From CAYUWG01 sp964448285 (GTDB lineage Bacteria > Bacteroidota > Ignavibacteria > SZUA-365), in the NCBI GenBank assembly GCA_964448285.1, contig CAYUWG010000013.1, positions 1 to 64,000 of the forward strand: DNA of 64,000 nt, given 5' to 3'. This document shows, piece by piece, positions 19,523 through 29,813 of the stretch. The notes beneath the pieces were generated by a model. The model saw only the letters and a list, made by a program, of their open reading frames with translations. It made no database searches and was not told the DNA's origin. Numbering within the stretch: position 1 is the stretch's first letter; each line of letters begins with the position of its first letter. Position numbers and translations under genes: made by a program.

Positions 19523-21819
19523 GTGGATCCGTATGGACGATTCCATTCGATGATATTGGGAACGGTGCGTCGATACTACAATTGTCTCGGGACATCGATG
19601 CACCGTGTATCGTCTCGATCGAATGCGACGCCGGGTTCTATCCGTTAGAGAAACACTTTCGGTATGCCAGGCATGAAGGGGGGAATGCACCCTACACGTT
19701 TTCGCATTTTGGTTTCTGCTCTTCACCACCAGGAATTCTCGTTGGACCATGGCCGGGATGGAGAGATATCGAACAGATGCCGCGAGTATCTATCTCTTTT
19801 GCGGAGAAGCAGATTCCCGGTCAATACCAATTTTACGGTGATGAACTGGTGACACGAGTGCTGAACCTCACATTTAGAGTAAGCGAGATGTGCGACCTAA
19901 AACCCGTCTTGCATATCAGTGATCATCGAATTCGTCCAACGAAATGTACGATTCGACGAGTCCCTGATAATCGTACAATCCCGATAGCAGTATCGTTGAT
20001 TGAAGAAATGCAGGGTATGCACCCACGTCTGTTTATCACACCAACGACTATAGATACCTTTTGGAACAGAGCGTTGACATCTCATCGCGAGCTCCATAAT
20101 AGAATTGTGGAACTTCTCGATAACTGGGAACTGCCTCCTGATAAAACTCCGGAATCCAAACTTCCTGCAGGTCCGGAGCGGTTGTTCGCTGAAGACCGTG
20201 TTGTTCTCTCTGCACTACAAACTCTGCTGTTTCCTTCCGAACAGCATCTTGAAAGAGCGATCGATGCTTTGCTTGATTACGTAACTCTCACTCAACGAGA
20301 TGACTATGAGCCGCTTCGGATAGATACGCAAAGTGGTGAGGTTCTTTTTACACTCTGTATCGGGTACGACTGGCTCCATCGTGATTTGAATGACCATCAG
20401 AGATCGATCGTTGAGTCGCGTTTGAATGAAGTCGCACAGGTATGTTTGAATCATTTGCCGGAAACGAGAACGGATTATGCGCAAGCACATTTTCTCGGTT
20501 GTGGATTGGGTTTGCTCGCGTACGCGTTTCTTCTTTGGGAAGATGATGCCATGGCGCCAAACCTTGCGGCGAGAATGAGAGGAGCGTTGGAGCGCGTGAT
20601 CAACCTTCTTCCCGACGATGGATTCTTTCCACATGGAATCAATCTCTGGAGCTATGAACATGGTTTTCTCTTTCGATGGTTGGAATTATTTCGCTGTTGT
20701 ACCGGCGAAAATCTTTGGGAGGGATTTCGATACTGGAAAAATGCCTCACGATTTCGCGCTTCTGTAACTTCGTCCGATTGGACGACCGCTATTACGTTAG
20801 GCGATCCACAGTATCGTGTCGGAGGCGATTCCTGGTGCCATGACCTGGTCGCGGCTCGAACGAAATCCCGGCAAGCTCAGTCACTCGCGAACGCATTGAG
20901 GGATCTGCCGGTCGATGGAGTGGATTATCGGCATGCTTCTGCGAGAAGGCGAGTGTGGGAATTTCTCTTTCACGATCCGGTCATCGAGCCTTATGAAAGG
21001 AATAATGGAATTCAGGTTTTCCATGATGGTGGACAAGTCAATGCCCGACATGGGAAAAGACTTGTCGTATTCCGGAGCGGTGCACCGCTTGGAAAGAGCC
21101 GACGCGATGGCGGAGAGCTTGGAGCGTATGGCCATAGCGATCCAGGCAATGGCGGATTGCTCGTCCATGATGGTGAGGACTTTATCCTGAGCGGTCCTGG
21201 ACCGAGTTATTGGAGATCGACGTCTTTACACAACATTATCATCATCAATGGTAGAGGGCAATTCGGTGATTCCTGCGTATGGCTACCGGATGTTTTTCCT
21301 GAGAGTGCCATTCCCGCTGAGCCGATAATTCATGAAAGCGAAGAATGTGTTTCTATTTTCGCCGAGCTTACACGAGCGTATCTCCCCTCAGTTGGAGTCA
21401 AATCGTATGTTCGCGCACTGTTTATCGCTCCCGAAATCATCATTGGAGTCGATTCAATTTCGTTGAACATACAGTCCGATATAGCACTGAATTTCCATTC
21501 ATGGGGATCGTTCATACGAAATTCAGATGGAGTCTGGAGGATCAATGGAAAGAGCGAGAACTATGAGCTTCACTTTTTCTCCCGAACAGCTTTCAACGTA
21601 GAATGTGGTCTGACAGAGTTCGTCCCTGCGTACCCGCATAGCGGCACCAGAGATTCATTTCTACGGATGACCGTTTTTGCTGATGAAGAATGCATGTGCT
21701 GGTTTCTCGGATCGGCGCCGATATCACGGCCCACCATCGTACATCGCAATGATCACATCCTGCTGACGTGCGGCAAGAGACACGTAAAGTTCAGCAGTGC
21801 AGGCTTGATGGAGTGCTGA
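19519..21819 (+). CDS. Heparinase II/III-family polysaccharide/oligosaccharide lyase
   Basis: A 766-residue protein. The central part (about residues 170-470) is helical with repeated aromatic/His motifs (YDWLHRDLNDHQRS, YAQAHFLGCGLG, WSYEHGFLFRWLELF), as in (alpha/alpha)-toroid lyases with a DUF4962-like N-terminus. The C-terminal beta domain has the heparinase II/III pattern: GAYGHSDPGNGGLLVHDGED, then PSYWRSTSLHNIIIINGRGQ near residues 560-580, matching the family run H-x-D, Tyr, and H-N before a glycine-rich turn. Such enzymes cleave uronate-linked glycans by beta-elimination, giving unsaturated uronates that become KDG. This fits eda and kdgK at the start of the locus. No signal peptide is seen, so an intracellular oligo-lyase is likely. 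Confidence 0.78.
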   Translation: MSGSVWTIPFDDIGNGASILQLSRDIDAPCIVSIECDAGFYPLEKHFRYARHEGGNAPYTFSHFGFCSSPPGILVGPWPGWRDIEQMPRVSISFAEKQIPGQYQFYGDELVTRVLNLTFRVSEMCDLKPVLHISDHRIRPTKCTIRRVPDNRTIPIAVSLIEEMQGMHPRLFITPTTIDTFWNRALTSHRELHNRIVELLDNWELPPDKTPESKLPAGPERLFAEDRVVLSALQTLLFPSEQHLERAIDALLDYVTLTQRDDYEPLRIDTQSGEVLFTLCIGYDWLHRDLNDHQRSIVESRLNEVAQVCLNHLPETRTDYAQAHFLGCGLGLLAYAFLLWEDDAMAPNLAARMRGALERVINLLPDDGFFPHGINLWSYEHGFLFRWLELFRCCTGENLWEGFRYWKNASRFRASVTSSDWTTAITLGDPQYRVGGDSWCHDLVAARTKSRQAQSLANALRDLPVDGVDYRHASARRRVWEFLFHDPVIEPYERNNGIQVFHDGGQVNARHGKRLVVFRSGAPLGKSRRDGGELGAYGHSDPGNGGLLVHDGEDFILSGPGPSYWRSTSLHNIIIINGRGQFGDSCVWLPDVFPESAIPAEPIIHESEECVSIFAELTRAYLPSVGVKSYVRALFIAPEIIIGVDSISLNIQSDIALNFHSWGSFIRNSDGVWRINGKSENYELHFFSRTAFNVECGLTEFVPAYPHSGTRDSFLRMTVFADEECMCWFLGSAPISRPTIVHRNDHILLTCGKRHVKFSSAGLMEC

Positions 21820-23966
21820 CGCGGCAATTCAATTTCGGTTCTCTTGTAGATCAGGGTTGCTGGATTTCCTATGATCGTGTCAATGCGTTTTTATCGCTGG
21901 ATGGCGTGAAGGAAATCGGTTATCATGGACGGCAACCGGTCAGTAAAAACTCACGGGTCCTGGTATCGCAACACGCTGTTTTGAGTTTTGAATATCGTCC
22001 CAAGGGAGAAACGGGAAAAGCGCTGCGCTTCGACCAAGTGGAGTGGTCGCCATCGAACGTCATTACTGAGTCGATCGATGGACCTTCGATTCGAATGACC
22101 ACAAAACACAGAAGCTTGGGAATTCAGGTTCGAAACACCGCGCACAAAGACATCGAATTCGTCATTCATTTTCACCGTGCCTCATGTCACGCGGAAATAC
22201 ACGGGGAAAGGTTCTGGTCACAACCGGTTGTCCATGGATCGGAGATCACAATGCATTTTCGTGACAGGATCATCTTGCACGATTGGTTGAAAAGAACCGG
22301 GCCGTATGCTGGTGATTTTCTTATTCCCGAACCTTGGCGCAGAGTGTTGTTCGTAAGACCCATCGTATCTGGAAATGCAACGATCGACGATGTGAAGTCG
22401 GAGTATAGGGAATCGCTCGTGCCGCTTTACGATGTGACAACGTACATGAAACTTGGTGGCAGTCATTATCGACCCAAGGTGTTGGACGACGTGATCAGTT
22501 TCTCCTCGTCGATAGAGCCATCCGATACTGTGGAGTTTCATGTTGCCTTTTCCGATACCGAGGCGAACAGTCATATCGGTATTGTAACGGAACATGAACG
22601 AATGCAATCCGATCGTGATGCACCGCAGTTGACCCTGGAAGGATTTTCGCACATAGAACGATTCTTCTCAAACGTTCCAGACTTGATTGATTCATGCCGT
22701 GTTACGGATCTTGGAATGACTCGTGCGAGCGCAGGTGCGTACTACTGGATTTGGGCATGGGACAACATCATCACCGCGATGGAGTATCCCCGATGGAGCG
22801 CTCTCGGTCCGATGGAACAGACGGTCGAATTTTTAAACGCTCATCGTGATGTGAACGGTCTTATTCCTATGCGATGGACTCGCGATCTGCTGCCACTCGA
22901 TACCCCGGCGCGCGGTGGTTTGGAATCACTCTTCGGAATCCTCGTCCATAATCTTCTCCTCAATGGCGGTTCACGACAATATATTCTGTCTGCTTATCCG
23001 TTTCTTGTTACGCACCTCGATGAGACCACGAACATGACGGATGAATACGGGCGGTTCAGGTCGTTAGGCTTCTATCCGGATTTACCCCTGCGGCTTGGCA
23101 GAACCGAAAATTCCGCCGTTGCGATGGAATGTGCGTTGCAGTATGCATTCTGTCGTGCTTTGTCGAAGGTCGCGATGGAAATAGGTGATGATGCAGTGTC
23201 AGAACGTTCACGAATTGCCGCCGCGCGGATACATCGTTTTTTCCTCGAAAATTTCTGGTCGCAACAGTATGGCTTCGTGTGTGATTCAATCGATGTCGTG
23301 ACGAATCAGCAATTGGAAAGCTTTCCTCTCTACTCATTTGCATTTCTGCTCTTGCCGGAGGCGATCGATTTGCTTCAGGATCGGGTGGCGGACATTGCAA
23401 ACGTCATCGAACGGAACCACCTCACGCCGAATGGTATCAGGACGGTTCCATCCTGGGATAGAAACGCTCATACCGAATCAGTCATGTCTGCATGGTATCC
23501 GTGCTGGGATTTTGCAGCGGTGAAATTCCTTCGTCAAGCCGGTCGCTCGGAAGCAATCATGCATTGGATGAACAGCGTGGAGGAGACTCTTCAGCATTTC
23601 GGTTACTGTCCGGAGTTTCTCTCGATGGATAATTTCGATGCTTCTGATATCGGCTCATGGAAACGTCACGGTGCGGCGTCCAATCTCAATTGCGTCACCG
23701 GATGGTTTCGAGCTTTGATAGAAGGATTGACCGGCGTTGAGTTTCACGCGAATGGACTAACCGTAATGCCGTGCAAACTTCCCATAAACGAATTGGAACT
23801 CAACGGTATTCATCATCTTCAGACGGTGTGGCGTATCACCGTTATAAATGGTGAAGGTGAAACGTGTCGGCTTGAAATAGACGGCGAACAGTTGCAATCT
23901 CTCGATGTGAGCAGACGGTATTTCGACGGTAATGCTCGCCATCTAACAATCCGCTACGGGTCGTGA
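21813..23966 (+). CDS. Six-hairpin (alpha/alpha)6 glycosidase-like protein
   Basis: About 717 residues from the GTG at 21813, which overlaps the upstream stop by 7 bases; an earlier in-frame GTG at 21768 would overlap by 52. An N-terminal beta-sandwich (about 1-270) precedes a helical toroid with YYWIWAWDNIITAM, MRWTRDLLP, GRTENSAVAMECALQ and SAWYPCWDFAAVKFL, typical of six-hairpin glycosidases (MGH1/GH63/GH78/GH94-like). The Asp in AWDN and later Glu residues are candidates for catalysis. Likely an exo-glycosidase or phosphorylase acting on imported oligosaccharides. The specific family is not assigned. Confidence 0.7.
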   Translation: MLTRQFNFGSLVDQGCWISYDRVNAFLSLDGVKEIGYHGRQPVSKNSRVLVSQHAVLSFEYRPKGETGKALRFDQVEWSPSNVITESIDGPSIRMTTKHRSLGIQVRNTAHKDIEFVIHFHRASCHAEIHGERFWSQPVVHGSEITMHFRDRIILHDWLKRTGPYAGDFLIPEPWRRVLFVRPIVSGNATIDDVKSEYRESLVPLYDVTTYMKLGGSHYRPKVLDDVISFSSSIEPSDTVEFHVAFSDTEANSHIGIVTEHERMQSDRDAPQLTLEGFSHIERFFSNVPDLIDSCRVTDLGMTRASAGAYYWIWAWDNIITAMEYPRWSALGPMEQTVEFLNAHRDVNGLIPMRWTRDLLPLDTPARGGLESLFGILVHNLLLNGGSRQYILSAYPFLVTHLDETTNMTDEYGRFRSLGFYPDLPLRLGRTENSAVAMECALQYAFCRALSKVAMEIGDDAVSERSRIAAARIHRFFLENFWSQQYGFVCDSIDVVTNQQLESFPLYSFAFLLLPEAIDLLQDRVADIANVIERNHLTPNGIRTVPSWDRNAHTESVMSAWYPCWDFAAVKFLRQAGRSEAIMHWMNSVEETLQHFGYCPEFLSMDNFDASDIGSWKRHGAASNLNCVTGWFRALIEGLTGVEFHANGLTVMPCKLPINELELNGIHHLQTVWRITVINGEGETCRLEIDGEQLQSLDVSRRYFDGNARHLTIRYGS

Positions 23967-25753
23967 TGTTCGAGCCATTGCTCGAAAATCTCGATGCATG
24001 GATAGAGACGGAGACAGATTTGCTTCGCTTCCGCTCAGAAGATTTTAAAGACAATTCAAATGCACAAAAACGTGGTGTCGATTTTCGTCGGTCGATAGCG
24101 ATGCTTACTGATCAGGAAGCGATGATCGGCTGTGAGCTAACCAATGCCTCGAATGATGATATCAGAGTGAGACGCATAGCAGCGTTCGATTACGCACCGG
24201 ACTGGGTTACTGATGGATTGCTTACTGTATCGAGTCAGACATGCGTCATCACATTTCCCGCAGAGCGTGCTTATGGTTACGACGGATCACATTCCGTGAC
24301 CGATAATCAACCGCTGGTTTCATTCTGGTGGCTTGCGATCCACGACCCGCGAACAGAGAGAAATGTATGCATGGGAGTGATCTCACCGCCTTCGTCACTC
24401 GTCCGGTTTCACATTACTCCGCTGCTGTCTTCGACGGAATCGAAGCGCGTCTTGCGTGTGCGTTGTGAGATGGATTGTTTGAGTGGAAGGCGCGGTGTCA
24501 GGCTTTCACGAAAGGAAGCTTTCACACCGGGCGAGATCTATCTTTCAACATGGGAAGGGAGATACAATTCCGGAATGAGAAGAATGGCGGAACGTATGCG
24601 AGAGCGCATTCAGCGAAAGCCGAATTCGACGCCGAAGGTTGCGTGGTGTTCATGGTATGCGGGTTACGAGTCGAATATTACGGAGAGCGAAATAGATGTA
24701 AACATGACGAACGCCCACGCCATCGAAGGACTTGATACCATCCAAATCGATGACGGATGGACTTCCGGAAATGGGTCGCGAAAGCTTGGCGAAATAGAAA
24801 TCGATCAAGCGAAATTTCCGTCCGGTATGAGCGCTCTTGCTGCACGCATCCATGCAAAGGGATTCCATCCGGGAATTTGGTTGCGCCCATTTCAGCGATG
24901 GGAGTCGAACGATGCACCGACGTGGGCGAAAGACACCTTCGACCTCTCGCATCCCGACGCGTTGGCGTGGTTAAAAGCGCTTTCATCGGCGATTGCGGGA
25001 TGGGGATATGATTACCTGAAGATCGATTTTCTGACGTACGATTATTTCGAAAGCTGGGGGATGGAATTGCTTGACATGCGCGGAATTTCATTTCATCCAT
25101 ACGACGATACAATCACCAATGTACAGATGTACGGAAACGGTTTGCGAGCATTGAGAGAGGGATTTGGTGATGAACGTTTTCTGCTCGGGTGTAATTGTCT
25201 TCTCGCCCCTGCCCTTGGAATCGTGGATGGGATGCGGATCGGTGATGACGTGAGTGCAGGCAACTGGGAAAGAACGTTCCTGATGGGTGTACGCTCGGTT
25301 GCCCCGTTGCAATTTCTTAATCGACACGTTTGGTGGAACGATGCGGATTGCATGTTTACGCATGAACCTTTGACCATTCGGCGAGCAACGTTGTGGAATA
25401 ACTTTGTCGCCTTTGCGGGAGGATTGCGCGTTCTCAGCAGCAAGCTCCACGACTTGGATGAAAAGCGACGAGTACTGATCAATGATGCGTTGCGCATGAC
25501 TTACGGTGCAACGTTACCGTTGGATTTTCCCGAACATGATGTCCCGTCGTTGTGGTTGAAAAAAAACGAGTCGGGGGCCACTCTCGGAGTTTTCAATTGG
25601 TCGGAGGAAACGCAGCAAATCGCGGTCGCTGAGTCCAAGCTCGATGGATGGATTTTCTCGGATGAAGAGAAGAACATGGTGGGTGATGGTGTTCACAGGT
25701 TCGAGCTTGAATCGGAATCATTTTGCATCGTGCCTTTAGTCGAACGATCATGA
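23963..25753 (+). CDS. Alpha-galactosidase-like glycoside hydrolase (GH36 / clan GH-D)
   Basis: A 596-residue protein with a GTG (23963) or ATG (23966) start overlapping the previous stop. Clan GH-D landmarks: WCSWYAGYESNITE near residues 229-242, IQIDDGW near 261, YDYLKIDFLTYD with the predicted nucleophile Asp near 353, and GMRIGDDVS with the predicted acid/base Asp near 425. This matches retaining alpha-galactosidases, which release galactose from non-reducing ends. The GalK-like kinase in the same run would use that galactose. No signal peptide. Alpha-N-acetylgalactosaminidase or another GH36 activity is possible. Confidence 0.82.
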   Translation: MMFEPLLENLDAWIETETDLLRFRSEDFKDNSNAQKRGVDFRRSIAMLTDQEAMIGCELTNASNDDIRVRRIAAFDYAPDWVTDGLLTVSSQTCVITFPAERAYGYDGSHSVTDNQPLVSFWWLAIHDPRTERNVCMGVISPPSSLVRFHITPLLSSTESKRVLRVRCEMDCLSGRRGVRLSRKEAFTPGEIYLSTWEGRYNSGMRRMAERMRERIQRKPNSTPKVAWCSWYAGYESNITESEIDVNMTNAHAIEGLDTIQIDDGWTSGNGSRKLGEIEIDQAKFPSGMSALAARIHAKGFHPGIWLRPFQRWESNDAPTWAKDTFDLSHPDALAWLKALSSAIAGWGYDYLKIDFLTYDYFESWGMELLDMRGISFHPYDDTITNVQMYGNGLRALREGFGDERFLLGCNCLLAPALGIVDGMRIGDDVSAGNWERTFLMGVRSVAPLQFLNRHVWWNDADCMFTHEPLTIRRATLWNNFVAFAGGLRVLSSKLHDLDEKRRVLINDALRMTYGATLPLDFPEHDVPSLWLKKNESGATLGVFNWSEETQQIAVAESKLDGWIFSDEEKNMVGDGVHRFELESESFCIVPLVERS

Positions 25754-26784
25754 CATATCCGGATCGCATCGAAACAACTGAACAACTCGAAGATGTGATG
25801 ACCATGCCCTGCGAAGAGCTTATCGCATCTATTGCGCGACTCGATGGAGATATCATGATTCTCGGTGCAGGTGGGAAGATGGGCCCTACTCTCGCACGAC
25901 TCGCGCTTCGCGCAATGGATAAAGCGGAAATCGGAAAACGCGTTATCGCGGTCTCACGCTTTACGGAAGCGAGAGCCTTGCACAAGCTGAAAAAAATAGG
26001 AGTGGAAACGATCGCGTGCGATCTTCTCGAGCGATCCGCGTTAGATGCACTCCCGGATGTCGAGAACATCATCTTTATGGCTGGAAGGAAGTTCGGTTCG
26101 ACGGGAAACGAAGCATTGACCTGGGCGATGAACGCGTATTTGCCGGGCATGGTGATGCAGCGATTTGCCAGGTCGCACATCGTCGCACTTTCAACAGGAA
26201 ATGTTTACCCATTCACACACGTCGCCTCAGGTGGCTCGCTTGAAACGGACTCACTTGCTCCGGTCGGTGAGTACGCACAGTCCTGCCTCGGTCGTGAAAG
26301 AATCATTCAGTATTGGTCGGAGAACAACGGGACGCCAGTGTGCATAATCCGTCTGAATTACGCGATCGACCTGCGTTACGGAGTACTGCTCGATATCGCA
26401 CAACGAGTGTGGACAAGAAGACCGGTCGATCTCCGAATGGGTTATGTGAACGTGATCTGGCAGGGCGATGCGAACACCGCGATTCTCATGGCATTCGAGC
26501 GATGCTCACAGCCGCCTGAGGTTTTAAATATGACCGGTCCGGAGGTGATTTCCGTTCGATCGGTGGTAGAGCGTTTTGGAGCGTTGCTCGGTACCGATGC
26601 TCGGTTCGATGGCGTTGAACAATCCACCGCACTGCTTTCGAATGCATCACGATTTCATCAGGAAATGCAGTTCAAAAAACTCCCGCTTGAAACAATGCTC
26701 CAATGGACTGCGAATTGGCTCATCGCGAACGGGGAGACGTTAGATAAACCGACTCATTTCGAAGAAAGGACAGGTGTATTTTAA
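25750..26784 (+). CDS. NAD-dependent epimerase/dehydratase-family protein
   Basis: About 344 residues from the ATG at 25750 (ATGA overlap with the upstream stop). The Rossmann nucleotide motif is MILGAGGKMGPTLARLAL, atypical because the usual third glycine region reads GKMG. LSTGNVYPF and a downstream YAQSCLGRERII supply the Ser/Tyr-x3-Lys-like region, although the lysine position appears as Arg/Gly-Arg, so classic SDR catalysis may be altered. It is the last gene of the sugar run and probably interconverts a sugar or NDP-sugar related to the nucleotidyltransferase product. Confidence 0.7.
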   Translation: MTYPDRIETTEQLEDVMTMPCEELIASIARLDGDIMILGAGGKMGPTLARLALRAMDKAEIGKRVIAVSRFTEARALHKLKKIGVETIACDLLERSALDALPDVENIIFMAGRKFGSTGNEALTWAMNAYLPGMVMQRFARSHIVALSTGNVYPFTHVASGGSLETDSLAPVGEYAQSCLGRERIIQYWSENNGTPVCIIRLNYAIDLRYGVLLDIAQRVWTRRPVDLRMGYVNVIWQGDANTAILMAFERCSQPPEVLNMTGPEVISVRSVVERFGALLGTDARFDGVEQSTALLSNASRFHQEMQFKKLPLETMLQWTANWLIANGETLDKPTHFEERTGVF

Positions 26785-26925
26785 TCAATGAATCGACGGC
26801 ATTCGTCGTACATCTCATGTACTGGGAATGAAAAAGTGACCTCACGTTGTTCTTTCCTCAACTTAAACCTCGGTATCTTTGCGTCGTCCTACTCACGATC
26901 ACTGTACAGTCACGAAAAACTCCTC

Positions 26926-29745
26926 ATGAAATTTCTCCTCCCCATACTCTTTCTCATTTCATTCACGTTCAATCTTCAAGCACAGGGCTTTTCCGTTAGC
27001 GGAAGTGTTTACGACGGCGTAACCGGCCAAGCGCTGAGTAGGGCGAACGTATTCATTTTCAAACTCCCTGACTCAACGCGGCGCGGAATGACTTCCGATG
27101 CGAAGGGCGGATTCACATTTCAGGACGTCGAGAAAGGACGGTACGTTCTCCGCATAAGCTTCATCGGTTATGAAACCGTCACGCGAAACTTCCAGGTTCT
27201 TGATAAAGGGGTGAATCTCGGCCGTATCAATATGAAAGAAGACAGCATCGCCGTGAGTGAAGTGGAAGTAACCGCCCGACAACCGATTGCCGTCGTGAAA
27301 GATGACACGACGGAATTTCAAGCAGGCGCATTCAAGACCAATCCGGATGCTTCCGCAGAAGATCTCGTGAAGAAGGTTCCGGGTGTTACCGTTCAAGGCG
27401 GCCAGATTCAGGCACAAGGTGAAACGGTTCGACAGGTGCTCGTCGATGGAAAGCCTATGTTTGGCATGGACCCAACTGCCGTTCTCAAAACTCTACCGGC
27501 AGAACTCATCGATCGCGTGCAGGTTTTCGATCAGCAAACGGAACAGGCGCAGTTCACGGGCGTGCGTGACGGGAATGAGAGCAAAGCGATCAACCTGATC
27601 ACCAAGAATGCATTCCAGAATTCCCGTTTCGGAAAGATCTATGGCGCTTACGGAAGCGACGATTTGTATCGCGTCGGTGGAAACGTCAATTGGTTCAGCG
27701 GGAAGACGAGGCTGTCATTCCTCGGAATGTCCAATAACATCAATGAGCAGAATTTTTCGATCGAAGATATCCTTGGCGCAACCGGTCAAGGAGGAGGCTT
27801 CGGCGGAATGTTCCGGACGGTGGTGGGCATTTTCGGTGGAGGCCGGGGAGGCGGTGCCACACGCTTCGTTGGCGGCAGCGGCGGTCGCGGTTTTGGTGGG
27901 ATCAGTGATTTTACGGTGGGTCAGCAAAACGGCATCGCACAAACGCACGCCATCGGTTTGAATTATTCCGATCAATGGGGGCAGGACGTCGAACTCTCGA
28001 CCAGCTATTTCTTCAACCTCAATGACAACAACGCGAGCAGCGAAACCTTTCGACAATACCTCGCCGATTCGGGACTCGTGTATGACGAGAAAAATCTCAG
28101 CGACAGCCGCAACATCAATCACCGGTTCAATATGCGCTTCGACTGGAAGTTAGACACGACGAATTCGATTCTTGTCAGGCCGCGACTGACGCTGCAGCAA
28201 AACGAGAGTTCAAGCGATCTCAACGGAAACACGACACAGAATATTCTTCCCGTCAGTGGCACAGCGAGCACAACGTCGAACGACTATCTCGGGATCAACT
28301 TCAGCAACGAACTCCTGTATCGGCATCGCTTCGAAGCGAAGGGACGGACATTCTCTATCAATCTTTCGCAGGGTTACAACAAAAACAGCGGTGACAGTTA
28401 CCTTCTGTCGCAGAACAATTTCTTCGGCAGGACGGTGATCAGGGATACGCTGAACCAATTCTCTTCGCCGCTCACCGATGGCTGGTCACTCGGAACGGAA
28501 GTCGCTTATACGGAGCCGATCATCGAGAACAGTACGTTGGAGTTTCGTTATGAGGCATCCCTGAAACGCGATGACTCCGACCGCAGAACCTATGATTTCA
28601 ACCAACTGACTTCCCTCTATGACCTGCTTGACCCGACGCTCTCAAGTACGTTCAACAGCGACTACATGACGCATTCCGGCGGCGCTCGCTTCCAATACGA
28701 CAAAGATGAGTTCAATATGAACATTGGAGCGACGTTTCAGGTCGCGAAGCTGACCGGCGATAACGTATATCCGTTTATCAGCACGGTCGATAAGACATTC
28801 CAAAACATCCTTCCAAGCGCGCATGTCCGGTACCGGTTCACGCGTGAATCCCATCTGAGAATGTTCTACCGCGCGCGAACGAATGCTCCAAGCATCACGC
28901 AGCTTCAGGACGTGGTGAACAACTCCAATCCTCTCCAGCTTTCGATTGGAAATCCCGATCTGAAACAAGCGTACTCGCACAACATGAACTTCATGTTCGT
29001 CGATGCGGATATTCCGAATGCGAAGTACTTCTTCGGGATGGTCGGCGGTTCGATCACCGATGACAACATCGGCAACCATACGATCATTGCTTACAGCGAC
29101 ACGCTGGCGGACGGCGTCTCACTTCTGCGCGGTACGCAACTGACAAAACCGGTGAATCTCGATGGCGCGTATTCCCTTCGTTCGATGGTAACCTACGGTT
29201 TCTCATGGCCGCTCATCTCATCGAACCTCAATCTCAACGCGATGGCGAATGTCAGCCGCTCACCGGGTCTCATCAACAACGAGTTGAACTACACGCTTTC
29301 ACCTACGTTTACGCTCGGTGCTGTGGTCAGCAGCAACATCAGTCCGGAAGTCGATTTCACCATCTCGTCCCAATCCATCTACAGCATCGTGGATAATTCC
29401 TTGAGAAAGGAACTCAACACAGAGTACTTCATGCAGAACACGAGTCTGAAATTGAACCTGATTTTCCTCGGCGATTTCGTATTCTCGACGGATCTCAATC
29501 ACCAGCTCATCAACGGACTTTCCTCCGATTACAACGAGCGAACCATGCTCTGGAATATGAGCATCGGACGGAAGTTCTTCGACAATACCATCGATGCACG
29601 GTTGGTCGTGTTCGATTTGCTGAAGGAGAACAACAACATCTCCCGTAACGTGACGGACGTGTATTTCGAGGACGTTCGTTCGAATGTCTTACAGCAGTAC
29701 TTCCTCTTCCAGGTAACCTACAACCTGAAGATGTTTGGCGGCTGA
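26926..29745 (+). CDS. TonB-receptor-like outer-membrane beta-barrel protein with CarboxypepD_reg domain
   Basis: About 939 residues. The ATG at 26926 gives a clean signal peptide (KFLLPILFLISFTF, cut after QAQ); the longer frame back to 26788 adds 46 unlikely residues. After the signal comes a carboxypeptidase regulatory-like beta-sandwich (SGSVYDGVTGQALSRANV), then a plug-like segment (DLVKKVPGVTVQGGQIQAQG, VLVDGKPMF), and a long barrel of OMP_b-brl_3 type. A glycine-rich loop occupies about residues 285-335. It is not a SusC with a SusD partner. A gap of 141 bases separates it from the sugar run, and a terminator follows. The substrate is unknown. Confidence 0.85.
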   Translation: MKFLLPILFLISFTFNLQAQGFSVSGSVYDGVTGQALSRANVFIFKLPDSTRRGMTSDAKGGFTFQDVEKGRYVLRISFIGYETVTRNFQVLDKGVNLGRINMKEDSIAVSEVEVTARQPIAVVKDDTTEFQAGAFKTNPDASAEDLVKKVPGVTVQGGQIQAQGETVRQVLVDGKPMFGMDPTAVLKTLPAELIDRVQVFDQQTEQAQFTGVRDGNESKAINLITKNAFQNSRFGKIYGAYGSDDLYRVGGNVNWFSGKTRLSFLGMSNNINEQNFSIEDILGATGQGGGFGGMFRTVVGIFGGGRGGGATRFVGGSGGRGFGGISDFTVGQQNGIAQTHAIGLNYSDQWGQDVELSTSYFFNLNDNNASSETFRQYLADSGLVYDEKNLSDSRNINHRFNMRFDWKLDTTNSILVRPRLTLQQNESSSDLNGNTTQNILPVSGTASTTSNDYLGINFSNELLYRHRFEAKGRTFSINLSQGYNKNSGDSYLLSQNNFFGRTVIRDTLNQFSSPLTDGWSLGTEVAYTEPIIENSTLEFRYEASLKRDDSDRRTYDFNQLTSLYDLLDPTLSSTFNSDYMTHSGGARFQYDKDEFNMNIGATFQVAKLTGDNVYPFISTVDKTFQNILPSAHVRYRFTRESHLRMFYRARTNAPSITQLQDVVNNSNPLQLSIGNPDLKQAYSHNMNFMFVDADIPNAKYFFGMVGGSITDDNIGNHTIIAYSDTLADGVSLLRGTQLTKPVNLDGAYSLRSMVTYGFSWPLISSNLNLNAMANVSRSPGLINNELNYTLSPTFTLGAVVSSNISPEVDFTISSQSIYSIVDNSLRKELNTEYFMQNTSLKLNLIFLGDFVFSTDLNHQLINGLSSDYNERTMLWNMSIGRKFFDNTIDARLVVFDLLKENNNISRNVTDVYFEDVRSNVLQQYFLFQVTYNLKMFGG

Positions 29746-29767
29746 CATTTAGCAATCTCTGAAAGAA

Positions 29768-29798
29768 AAAAGGGCGCGATGAGCGCCCTTTTCGTTTT
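29768..29798 (+). terminator. Rho-independent terminator after the outer-membrane protein gene
   Basis: A perfect 6-bp stem GGGCGC / GCGCCC (29772-29777 and 29783-29788) with loop GATGA, extended by AAAA/TTTT pairing and a T-rich tail. It lies 22 bases after the stop at 29745. The A/T flanks on both sides could let it work for the minus-strand restriction operon too, making it a shared boundary between the sugar locus and the cassette island. Confidence 0.85.
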
Positions 29799-29813
29799 GT
29801 GTGCTGGGAGTTG

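Noticed and set aside
26788..26925. Longer N-terminus for the TonB-receptor-like protein
   Set aside because: It would place 46 polar residues ahead of a clean signal peptide beginning at 26926.
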